DNA from: Hyphomicrobium sp.
GTDB lineage: Bacteria; Pseudomonadota; Alphaproteobacteria; Rhizobiales; Hyphomicrobiaceae
Direction of reading: 5' to 3'
DNA length: 64,000 nucleotides
Assembly (NCBI GenBank): GCA_021732485.1
Contig: JAKFUV010000009.1
Location: forward strand, 372,001 to 436,000
Shown piece by piece: positions 37,317 to 46,333 of this stretch. The notes beneath the pieces are model-generated. The model was not told the DNA's origin and ran no database searches. It saw nothing but the letters and a program-made list of their open reading frames with translations. The translations under genes and the position numbers were made by a program. The stretch's first letter is position 1; the number at the start of each line of letters is the position of its first letter.

Positions 37317-38153
37317 TCATTCGGCGGCGCAAGGTTCGGTCGCAGGTGTGCGATGCGACGACAAATCAACGATCATAGGGTTGCTGCCGGTCAGCGGGTT
37401 GGTCGCATCCCAGTTAATTGTAAGGGTTTCGAACCGGCTTGCGGCTGCGTCGTACAGCAGTAGGCGGCCGGCAAGTGTTTCGCCGAGCCCGAGAATTTCT
37501 TTGACGACTTCGGTCGCTTGCAGGGTGCCGATGACACCGGCGACGGGACCGAGCACGCCAACCTCCGAGCAGTTGGCGACGAGGCCGGCGGGCGGCGCCT
37601 GCGGGAATACGCAGCGCAGCGTTGGATAAGGATGTCCGTCAGGCGATGCCGCAAACGGTTTGAAAACGGAAACATACCCGTCCAGTGACCCCAGAGCCGC
37701 GTAGGCGAGCGGCTTGCGCGCAAAATAACAGGCGTCGGCGACGAGATAGCGGGTTGCAAAATTATCCGAGCCGTCGGCGACGATGTCGTAGCGTCCGATG
37801 ATGTCGAGTGCATTGTCGGCCGTCAGACGTTGGCCATGAAGTTCGACGGCAACGAGCGGGTTCAGGCGACGGATCGCGGCAGCCGCACTCTCAACCTTGG
37901 CCATTCCGGCGGCGGCGCTGGTGTGCGCGATCTGGCGTTGTAGATTATCGATCGACACACGGTCATCGTCGATGATGCCGAGTGTGCCGACGCCGGCCGC
38001 CGCGAGATACAGCAGCACGGGCGAACCAAGTCCGCCGGCGCCCACTACCAGAACCCGCGCGGCTTTGAGTTTTTGCTGACCCTGCGCGCCGACATCGCGC
38101 AGCACGAGATGGCGCTTGTAGCGTTGCACCTCATCTGCGGTCAGTGTCGTCAT
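37317..38153 (-). CDS. HesA/MoeB/ThiF family adenylyltransferase
   Basis: The 278-residue E1-like enzyme has the nucleotide motif VVGAGGLGSPVLLYLAAAG (GAGGLG at 38-43) and the Asp-containing DGSDNFATRYLVADACYF segment. The family adenylates the C-terminus of small sulfur carriers such as MoaD or ThiS. The CxxC zinc pairs of E. coli MoeB are not intact: the first reads TLRC and the second region is WDATNPLTGSNP. It ends with a short polar tail. The start is ATG 38153; the longer frame overlaps cysK. It lies 28 bases after cysK and is probably co-transcribed. Confidence 0.85.
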   Translation of the reverse strand: MTTLTADEVQRYKRHLVLRDVGAQGQQKLKAARVLVVGAGGLGSPVLLYLAAAGVGTLGIIDDDRVSIDNLQRQIAHTSAAAGMAKVESAAAAIRRLNPLVAVELHGQRLTADNALDIIGRYDIVADGSDNFATRYLVADACYFARKPLAYAALGSLDGYVSVFKPFAASPDGHPYPTLRCVFPQAPPAGLVANCSEVGVLGPVAGVIGTLQATEVVKEILGLGETLAGRLLLYDAAASRFETLTINWDATNPLTGSNPMIVDLSSHRTPATEPCAAE

Positions 38154-38181
38154 CGCGATTGCCTCGCACATCCGTCCGCCA

Positions 38182-39180
38182 TCACGATTTAGCGGCGGGC
38201 TCGATGAACAGTTCGCTTGAAAAGTAACGCTCCGCCGATGACGGCGCAAACGTCACGATGGTTTTGCCGGCGAATTCCGGCTTTTGGGCGACGGTGATGG
38301 CGGCCGCCACGTTGGCTCCAGTTGAAATGCCGCCCGGAATGCCCTCGACGCGGGCGACCATTCGCGAAATTTCGAACGCCATGTCGCTTGGCACGGTGAT
38401 GACTTCGTCGATCAGATCGCGCTGCAAGACAGTTGGGATGAACCCGGCGCCGATGCCTTGAATTTTGTGCGGGCCACGTGGCTGGCCGGAAAGAATGGCG
38501 CTGGTCGATGGCTCGACGGCGAATATCTTGATACCCGGCACGCGCGCTTTGAGAACCCGGCCGACGCCGGTTATCGTGCCGCCGGTGCCGACGCCGACGA
38601 CAAGCGCGTCGATGTTTCCCTTGGTGTCGTTCAAAATTTCCTCGGCCGTCGTTTTTTCATGAACGAGCGGGTTTGCGGGATTGTCGAACTGGCCAGGGAT
38701 AACAGCATCCGGCATCATTCTGGCAAGTTCCTCGGCGCGCGCGACCGCCGTCGGCATGCCGCCCGCACCCGGCGTCAATTCCAGTTCGGCACCGAGATGG
38801 GTGAGAATTTTTCGCCGCTCGATCGACATCGTCTCCGGCATGACGAGGATCAAGCGATAGCCGCGCGCCGCCGCAACGAAGGCCAAGCCAACACCGGTAT
38901 TGCCGGAGGTCGGCTCGATCAACACGGTTTTGCCGGGCGTGATCCGACCCTCGGACTCAAGCACATCGATCATCGAAACGCCGATGCGATCCTTGACCGA
39001 CGACAACGGATTGAAAAATTCGAGCTTCAAAAGAATGTCGGCGTTGAGACCGGCTTTGGCTTTCACGTTCGATAGCTTGACGAGCGGTGTATGGCCGATG
39101 GTCTCGGCGATGTTTTCATAAACGCGGCCTCGGCCCCAGGATTTGGTCGCCGCGAGAGTCTTGATTTCGGTCATCGTCAT
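38182..39180 (-). CDS. cysK: Cysteine synthase A (O-acetylserine sulfhydrylase)
   Basis: The 332-residue PLP enzyme makes cysteine from O-acetylserine and sulfide. The PLP lysine is Lys63 in NPLSSVKDRIG, with the TSGNTG loop at 91-96 and the phosphate-binding GVGTGGTITGVG. The start ATG 39180 has GGGACA upstream; ATG 39174 is an alternative. It is followed by the MoeB-like gene, so sulfur supply and sulfur-carrier activation may share a transcript. Length is slightly above the E. coli enzyme because of the N-terminal extension. Confidence 0.95.
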   Translation of the reverse strand: MTMTEIKTLAATKSWGRGRVYENIAETIGHTPLVKLSNVKAKAGLNADILLKLEFFNPLSSVKDRIGVSMIDVLESEGRITPGKTVLIEPTSGNTGVGLAFVAAARGYRLILVMPETMSIERRKILTHLGAELELTPGAGGMPTAVARAEELARMMPDAVIPGQFDNPANPLVHEKTTAEEILNDTKGNIDALVVGVGTGGTITGVGRVLKARVPGIKIFAVEPSTSAILSGQPRGPHKIQGIGAGFIPTVLQRDLIDEVITVPSDMAFEISRMVARVEGIPGGISTGANVAAAITVAQKPEFAGKTIVTFAPSSAERYFSSELFIEPAAKS

Positions 39181-39350
39181 GGTCTGTCCCGTCTTGGCAA
39201 ATTCGCAGTTGTCATCCGCCGTCGCGCGGATCTGTCGTCATGGCGCCGGTTGTCGCAGTTTCGAATGCGCGGCTCAAGCACTTCGCGGTTTGGGCTCGAC
39301 ACGCGCTGTCCTCGTACAAATCATCGAAACAGTCAGGCGCTGGCGCGGCT

Positions 39351-39932
39351 TCAGGCTTTCTTGGATCGTGATTTCTTCGGCGAGCCAGACCGCGCAACGG
39401 GTTTTCTTTTTGGGTTAAGGCGCTTTGCACTGGGCCCGGTGGCCGCAACACCGGTCGAGCCAAAGCCGCCGGCGCCGCGTGTGGTTTCATCGAGCGTGAC
39501 GGTGGCCACGAGGCGAGCGCGGGTGACCGGCGCCAAGATCATTTGCGCAATGCGCTCGCCGCGCCGAACCGTAAAAGGCGCCTTGCCGAGATTGATCAGA
39601 AGGACCGAGATCTCGCCGCGATAGTCGGCATCGATGGTGCCGGGACTATTCAAGACTGTGATGCCGTACTTCGCCGCCAGCCCCGATCGCGGTCGAACTT
39701 GCGCCTCCGTTCCGGGCGGTAGCGCCATTGCCAGACCTGTCGGTATCATCGCGTGTTGGCCGCCTCGCAGAATAACATCCTGGCCGTCCGCGAGCGCGGC
39801 GATGAGGTCCATTCCGGCCGCGTCGTCGGTTTGGTAAGCCGGCAGCGGCAAGCCTTTGGCATGCGGCAGCTGCACGACGTTCACCGTGAGCGGTTTTGCA
39901 GCGGTCGATTTTCTCTGAGCTGATTTTTTCAT
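39351..39932 (-). CDS. dut: dUTPase
   Basis: The 193-residue trimeric hydrolase converts dUTP to dUMP. Motifs seen are [28 protein letters not shown] with [19 protein letters not shown] and the C-terminal [10 protein letters not shown] basic tail of ~30 residues ([20 protein letters not shown]) extends past the usual end. Its ATG overlaps the coaBC stop by four bases, a pairing (coaBC-dut) common across bacteria. The 170-base gap to cysK holds nothing I can identify. Confidence 0.95.
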   Translation of the reverse strand: MKKSAQRKSTAAKPLTVNVVQLPHAKGLPLPAYQTDDAAGMDLIAALADGQDVILRGGQHAMIPTGLAMALPPGTEAQVRPRSGLAAKYGITVLNSPGTIDADYRGEISVLLINLGKAPFTVRRGERIAQMILAPVTRARLVATVTLDETTRGAGGFGSTGVAATGPSAKRLNPKRKPVARSGSPKKSRSKKA

Positions 39933-41203
39933 TCGGCGGCGGTTTGCCGCGCGTTCGGGCCAGCAGCGATCGCGGTGGCCGCGTTGTGCATCAGCTTTTC
40001 GGCGACTTCGGCTTTGCTCATGCGCGGCCAGCTTGAAACACCATCGCCGGACACGATGTGCACGGTGTTGGTATCACCGCCCATGACGCCCGTGACCGTT
40101 GACACGTCATTGGCGACGATCCAATCGGCCCCCTTGGATTTCAATTTCTTTTGAGCATTGGCGAGAAGGTTGTCGGTTTCAGCGGCAAAACCAATGACCA
40201 ATTGCGGTCGCCCCAATGGCAATTGGCCGATCGACTTCAGGATGTCCTGATTTTCGGCAAGCTTGATCGTTGGCGGCTCGCCACTCGACGGTTTCTTGAT
40301 TTTGCCCGAGGCAAGTTTGGCCATCCGCCAGTCAGCCACGGCGGCGGCGAAGACAGCGATGTCGGCTGGCAAGGCAGCATGGACGGCGTTGAGCATTTCG
40401 TCCGCCGTGATAACTCTGACGATCCGCACGCCACCTGGCGGTTCGATTGCCACCGGCCCGGTGATCAGCGTCACGCGAGCACCGAGGCGCTGGGCAGCGG
40501 CGGCAATTTCGTGTCCTTGTTTGCCGGATGACCGGTTGGCGATATAGCGCACCGGATCGACGGGCTCGTGCGTCGGCCCGCTGGTGACAAGCACGTGCCG
40601 GCCGGTGAGTGGCTTTCCATGAGTGGTGCCTGAACCATCGCCGGCTGATGCGAGGCGCTGCTCGATCGCCGCAATCAGCTCCGTCGTCTCTGCCAACCGT
40701 CCAGGGCCCGCTTCGCCGCGCTCTGCCATTTCGCCGATACCAGGCCCGACCAGCGTTGCGCCGTCGGCAACGATTTGCGCGACGTTGCGGCGGGTCGCCG
40801 GATGCAGCCACATGCGCGGGTTCATGGCGGGCGCGACGACAATCGGTTTGTCCGTCGCTAATAGAACTGCCGTCGCCAAATCATTAGCCTGGCCTGTCGC
40901 CATCTTGGCGATCAGGTCGGCGGTGGCCGGTGCCACGATGATCAGGTCGGCGTCACGGGCCAACCGGATGTGACCGATCTCGCGTTCGTCATCGAGATCG
41001 AAAAGCTCGGTAAACACCCGCTCGTTGGTCAATGCGCCGACCGATAGCGGCGTCACGAATTCGTGCGCGGCCCGGGTCATGATGGCTCTGACGCCATAGC
41101 CGCGCTCGCGCAGGCGCCGGATCAGATCCAGACACTTGTAGGCCGCGATGCCGCCGCCCACGATCAGTACAATACGTTTTGTTGAAGCCACTGACGCCAC
41201 CAC
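39929..41203 (-). CDS. coaBC: Bifunctional phosphopantothenoylcysteine decarboxylase/synthetase
   Basis: The 424-residue bifunctional enzyme acts in coenzyme A synthesis. The CoaC flavoprotein half has [20 protein letters not shown] and the active-site APAMNPRMW. The CoaB half starts near residue 200 with [20 protein letters not shown] and the NRSSGKQG dimer motif. The start is GTG 41203. It overlaps dut by four bases. Both domains look complete. Confidence 0.95.
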   Translation of the reverse strand: MVASVASTKRIVLIVGGGIAAYKCLDLIRRLRERGYGVRAIMTRAAHEFVTPLSVGALTNERVFTELFDLDDEREIGHIRLARDADLIIVAPATADLIAKMATGQANDLATAVLLATDKPIVVAPAMNPRMWLHPATRRNVAQIVADGATLVGPGIGEMAERGEAGPGRLAETTELIAAIEQRLASAGDGSGTTHGKPLTGRHVLVTSGPTHEPVDPVRYIANRSSGKQGHEIAAAAQRLGARVTLITGPVAIEPPGGVRIVRVITADEMLNAVHAALPADIAVFAAAVADWRMAKLASGKIKKPSSGEPPTIKLAENQDILKSIGQLPLGRPQLVIGFAAETDNLLANAQKKLKSKGADWIVANDVSTVTGVMGGDTNTVHIVSGDGVSSWPRMSKAEVAEKLMHNAATAIAAGPNARQTAAE

Positions 41204-41395
41204 TTTGCCGTCTTGTCGCCATGCTATTCGAGGCTGTAAAACCCGTTTCGTTCACGACGCGTTATCTGGCATTTTATCACATCCCGGTCACGAGAAGCGT
41301 TAAGCCCGAAGCGTCATTAACAAATCCCGCAGCCGCTACTATCTATGTCCCGCGCCGCGATTTCACCGAAACGGATTGAACCCCAGGAGCACTCG

Positions 41396-41929
41396 ATGCG
41401 TCTTTTATCGTTCGTCGCCGCTGTTATCGCCTGTGCCGGCCCGGCTTTGCCGGCTTGGTCTCATGAAGCCACCAGCAGAGGCGTCACGGTGGCTCACCCG
41501 TGGGCGAGGGCGACGCCTGGGGGGGCGACCGTCGGAGGAGCGTATCTTGAGATCAAAACAGCGGACGGCACTGCCGACCGGCTGATATCGCTTCAATCGC
41601 CTGCTGCGGGGCGTGTCGAGATTCACACGCATATTATGGACGGCGACGTCATGAAGATGCGCCGTCTTGATGTGCTCGACGTTGGCCCCGGGCAGTCGAA
41701 GGTTCTCAAGCCCGGCGGTGATCACGTCATGTTATTCGACTTGAAGCAGCCTTTGAAAGAGGGCGATCTGGTCAAGCTGACGCTGGTATTTGAGAAAGCT
41801 GGGCCAATCGACGTCCAGGCGACGGTCGAACCGGTGGGCGCCACCGGACCGCACGGCATGGCCGCTCAGCCAACCGATGGTGGCGCGGAAACCGGCAGCG
41901 GCGATCACGGCGCTCATAAGCACCAATAA
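41396..41929 (+). CDS. Periplasmic copper chaperone PCu(A)C
   Basis: The 177-residue exported protein has a signal peptide (MRLLSFVAAVIACAGPALPA) and the cupredoxin-like PCuAC domain. Copper ligands fit VEIHTHIMDGDVMKMR and GGDHVMLFDL, the family's H/M pattern. In relatives it hands Cu(I) to the CuA site of cytochrome oxidase. A histidine-rich tail (GDHGAHKHQ) follows and could bind extra metal. The ATG at 41396 has CCAGGAG upstream. No oxidase genes are nearby. Confidence 0.9.
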   Translation: MRLLSFVAAVIACAGPALPAWSHEATSRGVTVAHPWARATPGGATVGGAYLEIKTADGTADRLISLQSPAAGRVEIHTHIMDGDVMKMRRLDVLDVGPGQSKVLKPGGDHVMLFDLKQPLKEGDLVKLTLVFEKAGPIDVQATVEPVGATGPHGMAAQPTDGGAETGSGDHGAHKHQ

Positions 41930-42109
41930 TTTGCCTTGTTTTTGCGCTTTGCGGCCTGACAGACGAAGACATTTTCGCGACGGTATTTTTTGTCTGCGAT
42001 CACTTGACGCATAACGGCGCTTGGGTCATGTTGCGGCCGCTGACGAACCCCGGGCCGGGACGTCGCCGTGAAAATTAAAAAGACGGTCCAAGTCTAGGGA
42101 CGTAAAGAT

Positions 42110-42136
42110 AGGGGTGGCGCTTATGGCGCCGCCCCT
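42110..42136. terminator. Hairpin between convergent genes
   Basis: AGGGGTGGCGC pairs with GCGCCGCCCCT over 11 bp (one G-U) around TTATG. On the minus strand it is followed by ATCTTTACG and on the plus strand by CTCGATTTTC. It lies in the 294-base gap between the copper chaperone and the MFS gene and may terminate both; no gene is seen in that gap. Confidence 0.7.
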
Positions 42137-42223
42137 CTCGATTTTCAGGGCCATTTTTGATTGGCGGTCGTGAGCTTGCGACGAGCGCCTTAAGCGCACG
42201 GGGCCACCGACATAAAAACTGGC

Positions 42224-43981
42224 CTATGACTGATCGGTGCCATGCAGATCGCGCTTGTAGGTTTCGGGCACAAACAACACCCCAACCACAACCGTCATCA
42301 TCGCAATCGCGATCGGATACCACAGCCCAAAGTAGATATCGCCCGATTGCGCTACCATCGCAAACGAGGTGGCCGGCAGCAGGCCGCCGAACCAGCCATT
42401 GCCGATGTGATAGGGAAGCGACATGCCGGAATAGCGGATGCGCGTCGGGAATAATTCGACCAGCGCCGCTGCGATCGGTCCGTAGACCATGGTCACGTAG
42501 ATGACCAGGATCGACAGCAATGCGATGACGGATAGCTTTTGCAAACTCCAGATATCGAGCAACTTGGCTAAATTGGCCAATCCCGCTTGCGGCTCGATGG
42601 CGATTTTGACGACCTCGGCGTTACCGGCACTGGGATAACCGGCGGCTATCAGCGCCGCGCTCGTTACTGCGGCAAAATTCGTGCTCTCGACAGGGATCGG
42701 CGTGCCGCCATTGACCGTGACCGTCGACGGCGTGCCGGGGGCTGCTGCAACCGTCGTGTAATGCACGGCGGATTTCGCCAGCAGTTCCTTCGCCACATCG
42801 CAACCCGACGTAAATTTCGATTTGCCTGTCGGGTTGAATTGAAAAGAGCACTCGGCCGGGTCAGTCGTCACAGTCACAACGGCCGCATTCTGCGCCCGGT
42901 ACAGCGCCGGACTGGCAGTCTTCGTCAGCATGGTGAAAATCGGAATGTAGGTGAGTGCTGCAATCAGGCAGCCGGCTAAAATGACTGGTTTGCGTCCGAT
43001 GCGGTCCGACAGCCGTCCAAAGACGATGAAAAATCCGGTGCCGATGATGAGCGCCCAGGCGATCAGCACGTTGGCGGTGAACTCTTCAACTTTCAAAATC
43101 TTTTGCAAAAAGAACAGCGCATAAAACTGCCCAGTGTACCAGACAACGCCCTGACCGGCCGTCAGCCCGAACAGCGCAATCAGGCCGATTTTCGCATTAG
43201 ACCAAGTGCCGAACGCTTCGCGCAGTGGCGCCTTCGAGCCACTCCCTTCGTCCTTCATTTTCTGGAACGCCGGGCTCTCGCTCATCTGCAATCGAATGTA
43301 GAGCGACACCGCGAGCAGCACGATCGAGCCGAGGAATGGGATACGCCAGCCCCAGGCCTTAAATGCGTCGATCGTCGCGCCGGAAGGCAATACGACAGGT
43401 GGATAGTTGGCGTTGACGAATATCTGCGTGAACATGATGACAATAAGCGACAACAAGAGGCCGAGCGTCGCCGTCGTCTGGATCCAGCTCGTGAAATACC
43501 CGCGCTGATTGCTCGGTGCATGTTCGGCAACGTACGTGGCAGCGCCGCCGTATTCGCCGCCGAGCGCCAAGCCCTGTGCCATGCGCAAAATAATGAGCAG
43601 GACCGGCGCGGCTGCGCCGATGGTATCGTAATTCGGCAATAACCCGACCAGGAATGTCGAGATGCCCATGATCAAAATGGTGACGAGAAAGGTGTATTTT
43701 CGGCCGACGAGATCGCCCAGCCGGCCAAACACCAAGGCTCCAAACGGGCGAACGATGAAGCCCGCCGCAAATGCCAGCAGTGCGAAGATTGCCTGAGTCG
43801 AGTCTGGGTAAGCGCTGAAGAATTGCGGCCCGATGACGGTCGTCGCCAGCGCGCCGTACAAGTAAAAATCGTACCACTCAAAAACCGTGCCGGCCGACGA
43901 TGCAATGATGACTTTGCGTTGTTCGCGTGTCATCGGTTCAGATGTCGCCCGCGCATCGCCAGGTCTCAATGGTATCGTCAT
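42224..43981 (-). CDS. MFS transporter, metabolite:H+ symporter type
   Basis: The 585-residue membrane protein has the MHS-family start SSAGTVFEWYDFYLYGALAT, the loop GRLGDLVGRKYTFLVT and ALGGEYGGAATYVAEHAP, and twelve predicted helices. Family members import dicarboxylates, shikimate, proline/betaine or similar solutes with protons. An insertion of about 120 residues (from TKTASPALYRAQNAAVVTVT to AGLANLAKLL) carries two cysteines and many prolines and threonines, and probably forms an external domain. The start is ATG 43981 with GGGGG upstream; a longer frame is open. It is divergent from the symporter gene. The substrate is not predicted. Confidence 0.85.
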   Translation of the reverse strand: MTIPLRPGDARATSEPMTREQRKVIIASSAGTVFEWYDFYLYGALATTVIGPQFFSAYPDSTQAIFALLAFAAGFIVRPFGALVFGRLGDLVGRKYTFLVTILIMGISTFLVGLLPNYDTIGAAAPVLLIILRMAQGLALGGEYGGAATYVAEHAPSNQRGYFTSWIQTTATLGLLLSLIVIMFTQIFVNANYPPVVLPSGATIDAFKAWGWRIPFLGSIVLLAVSLYIRLQMSESPAFQKMKDEGSGSKAPLREAFGTWSNAKIGLIALFGLTAGQGVVWYTGQFYALFFLQKILKVEEFTANVLIAWALIIGTGFFIVFGRLSDRIGRKPVILAGCLIAALTYIPIFTMLTKTASPALYRAQNAAVVTVTTDPAECSFQFNPTGKSKFTSGCDVAKELLAKSAVHYTTVAAAPGTPSTVTVNGGTPIPVESTNFAAVTSAALIAAGYPSAGNAEVVKIAIEPQAGLANLAKLLDIWSLQKLSVIALLSILVIYVTMVYGPIAAALVELFPTRIRYSGMSLPYHIGNGWFGGLLPATSFAMVAQSGDIYFGLWYPIAIAMMTVVVGVLFVPETYKRDLHGTDQS

Positions 43982-44290
43982 GGTTGGTTCTGCCCCCGCC
44001 CGCGACGCACCCTCGTAGCGCCCAATTCGCCAATGGCAGCGGACGGTGAACGACGGTACGGATACAGTCAATCATTGCCTTGATCGCAACGCGATATAGC
44101 GCCACAACCCAGGCCATCATCGGGCTACGCCTTAACTTGGCCCCGACGTTTTGGCCCGGTTACGGCTTGGCCGTGCCACGACTGGTGGCGCGATGCGGTT
44201 GCGCCGATCATCCGGCACGCGGCCGAAAAATCTATTTGCCGTTTAGTCTGCTTCGATGCGGCGGCCATGTCGACGTGAGGATCGCCTTTT
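43982..44290. other. 309-base divergent intergenic region
   Basis: The region separates the MFS gene (minus) and the symporter gene (plus). I see no gene, tRNA or repeat in it. It should contain both promoters, but no motif is strong enough to name. Confidence 0.5.
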
Positions 44291-46333
44291 ATGACGGGTA
44301 GCGACAGACAGCAATCGTACGTCGGCCGATCGGCGGCGCGCGATTGCGTGTCCGGCGCGTCGCGACCGACCATGCGTTTGCTGGTCGTCACGCTCTCGGT
44401 TTGGGTGGTGTTGACACTTGTTGTCCCACTGACGGCTCTGACCCTTAATGCCGTGACCATCGCCGGTTTTCCCTTGGGGTTGTGGCTGACCGCGCAAGGA
44501 TTGCTCGCCGCGCTCGCGGGGCTGTCGATCCTATTCGCAATACGTGCGCGAGGGGTCGCAACAGGCAGCGGGCCTCGCGAGCCCCTCGCCTTCGCCGGCG
44601 AGGCGATCGGCACAGCCGGCGTTCTCGGCTTCACCGGCGCCATCGCGACGCTCGGCTACGACGGTCTCGCACTTCCACTCGGCTTGACGGCCGGACTGGC
44701 ACTGATGGCCATTTTGGTCGCGCCGCGTTTCGTTCTCTATCCGGTACGCTCGATCGGCGGGTTTTTCACGGTGCGCTATGGCGGCGTGTGGCCACGGCGG
44801 ACCGCCCTCGCTGTCGCGGGGTTGGCATCGATCCTGCTTTTGGCGGCTGACATTCGGGGCGGCGCCTTGGTGCTCCAGGGCTTGCTGTCGACGGATTATG
44901 GATCAGCAGTTGCCTTATCGACCGTCGCCGTCGCGGCCGCGTGGTTGCTAACGACGATCATCAGCGGGTCGCACCGCACCGGCTTTGTTTACGTGGCGCT
45001 GCTCGGTGGCTTCGCTATCATCTTGATTGAACTGGCGCTGCGCCATGGCAGTTGGCCGCTACCATTGCTGTCTTACGGTCAGGCGATCAGCGATCTGGCC
45101 GCCATGGAACAAAAGCTTGTCATCGACAAACTTTCCGACTTGAAATCCCTGCGGCCGATGTCGTCGCCGTTTCTGCAACTGTCGGCGATCAATTTCGCCG
45201 GGTTTGTGATGGCGCTCGCGTTCGGTGCCGCCGTGCTTCCCCACCTTCTCGGCCGGCATGCCTCGCAAGCCGTCGTGCTTCCCGGCGATGCGGCGCGTCG
45301 CGCATCGTATGCGACGGCTCTGGTCGCGGTATTCTTGATGGGACTGGCGGCATTTGCCGTCTTTGCCCGGCTCGGCGTCGCCGAAATCATCGCCAAAGGC
45401 ATCGAGAACGCGCTGGTGCCCGATGCGCTGCTTCAGGCGCGATCCTTCGGTTGGGTTGAAATTTGCGGACCAGCCCCGCCGCAAGCGTCGGCGGCAACGG
45501 TCGCCGCTGACATCATGGCTGCGTGCGCCAAGGCATCGGGCCAGCGCGGCTTTCTGCGCATGCAGGATATCGCTTTCACGAGTGATAGTTTTGTCGTCGC
45601 CGCGCCATTGGTCATTGGCTTGCCGGCGTGGGCGACAATGACATTCTGGGCCGCCGGGCTGTTGGCCGCGCTGGCCTCCGGCAATGCCATTTTGTCTGGC
45701 TATCTTTCCGCCGGAAGCGAAGCTCGCGGCGGCGATTTGTCAAAGGATACATTGCGTGTTGCGACCGGTGGGGATGCAGCGGCCGTTCAAGACGCGTTGC
45801 AGCGCAGCCCGCAGATCGATAGTCGCGGCCTGACCATCGCCGTCATTCTATTGTTGGCCGCTTCAGGTCTTGCCGTGATCGGGCGCATTGAAATCCCATC
45901 GTTGGTTTCGGAGGGCTTGGCTTTGATCGCGGCCGGACTATTCCCGGCGCTCGTCCTTGGGCTTTATTGGCGGCTGATGACGGCGGCGGGTGCGATATCG
46001 GCCATGCTGGTTGGCACCGGCATCACGGCCGCCTACATCATCGGTGTACGGGTCTTTCCGGTCGAGATGTACGAGTGGACAGGGCTGCTGTCGAACGCGG
46101 CGCCGAATGCCGTTCGCAAGTTCGAGCTTCTGCGGGACGCTCTCGCCGCCGCCCAAACCGATGACGCGCGGCAAGTGGCACGCGCCGCGCTTTATCGTCA
46201 TGCCGGTACAATTGCCGGCTGGGGCGGTCTCAAGCCCGCAGCGAGTGTCGTGTTTGCCCTGCCGATTGCCGTGACGGTGGGCGTCGCGGTTGCGCTGCTC
46301 CATCACCGCCGCGCTGCGCGTGCTCCCGCATGA
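44291..46333 (+). CDS. Sodium:solute symporter with N-terminal DUF4212-like segment
   Basis: The 680-residue membrane protein starts, near residues 28-75, with MRLLVVTLSVWVVLTLVVPL and AGFPLGLWLTAQG, which resemble the DUF4212 small-subunit proteins normally encoded as a separate gene before this symporter type. The rest follows the SSS fold (for example PVRSIGGFFTVRYGG and AINFAGFVMALAFGAAVLPH). Relatives carry acetate or other monocarboxylates. About 60 residues between helices (FGWVEICGPAPPQ to MQDIAFTSDSF) form an extra loop. ATG 44291 has GTGAGGATC upstream. The end overlaps glpD by four bases (ATGA). Confidence 0.82.
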   Translation: MTGSDRQQSYVGRSAARDCVSGASRPTMRLLVVTLSVWVVLTLVVPLTALTLNAVTIAGFPLGLWLTAQGLLAALAGLSILFAIRARGVATGSGPREPLAFAGEAIGTAGVLGFTGAIATLGYDGLALPLGLTAGLALMAILVAPRFVLYPVRSIGGFFTVRYGGVWPRRTALAVAGLASILLLAADIRGGALVLQGLLSTDYGSAVALSTVAVAAAWLLTTIISGSHRTGFVYVALLGGFAIILIELALRHGSWPLPLLSYGQAISDLAAMEQKLVIDKLSDLKSLRPMSSPFLQLSAINFAGFVMALAFGAAVLPHLLGRHASQAVVLPGDAARRASYATALVAVFLMGLAAFAVFARLGVAEIIAKGIENALVPDALLQARSFGWVEICGPAPPQASAATVAADIMAACAKASGQRGFLRMQDIAFTSDSFVVAAPLVIGLPAWATMTFWAAGLLAALASGNAILSGYLSAGSEARGGDLSKDTLRVATGGDAAAVQDALQRSPQIDSRGLTIAVILLLAASGLAVIGRIEIPSLVSEGLALIAAGLFPALVLGLYWRLMTAAGAISAMLVGTGITAAYIIGVRVFPVEMYEWTGLLSNAAPNAVRKFELLRDALAAAQTDDARQVARAALYRHAGTIAGWGGLKPAASVVFALPIAVTVGVAVALLHHRRAARAPA

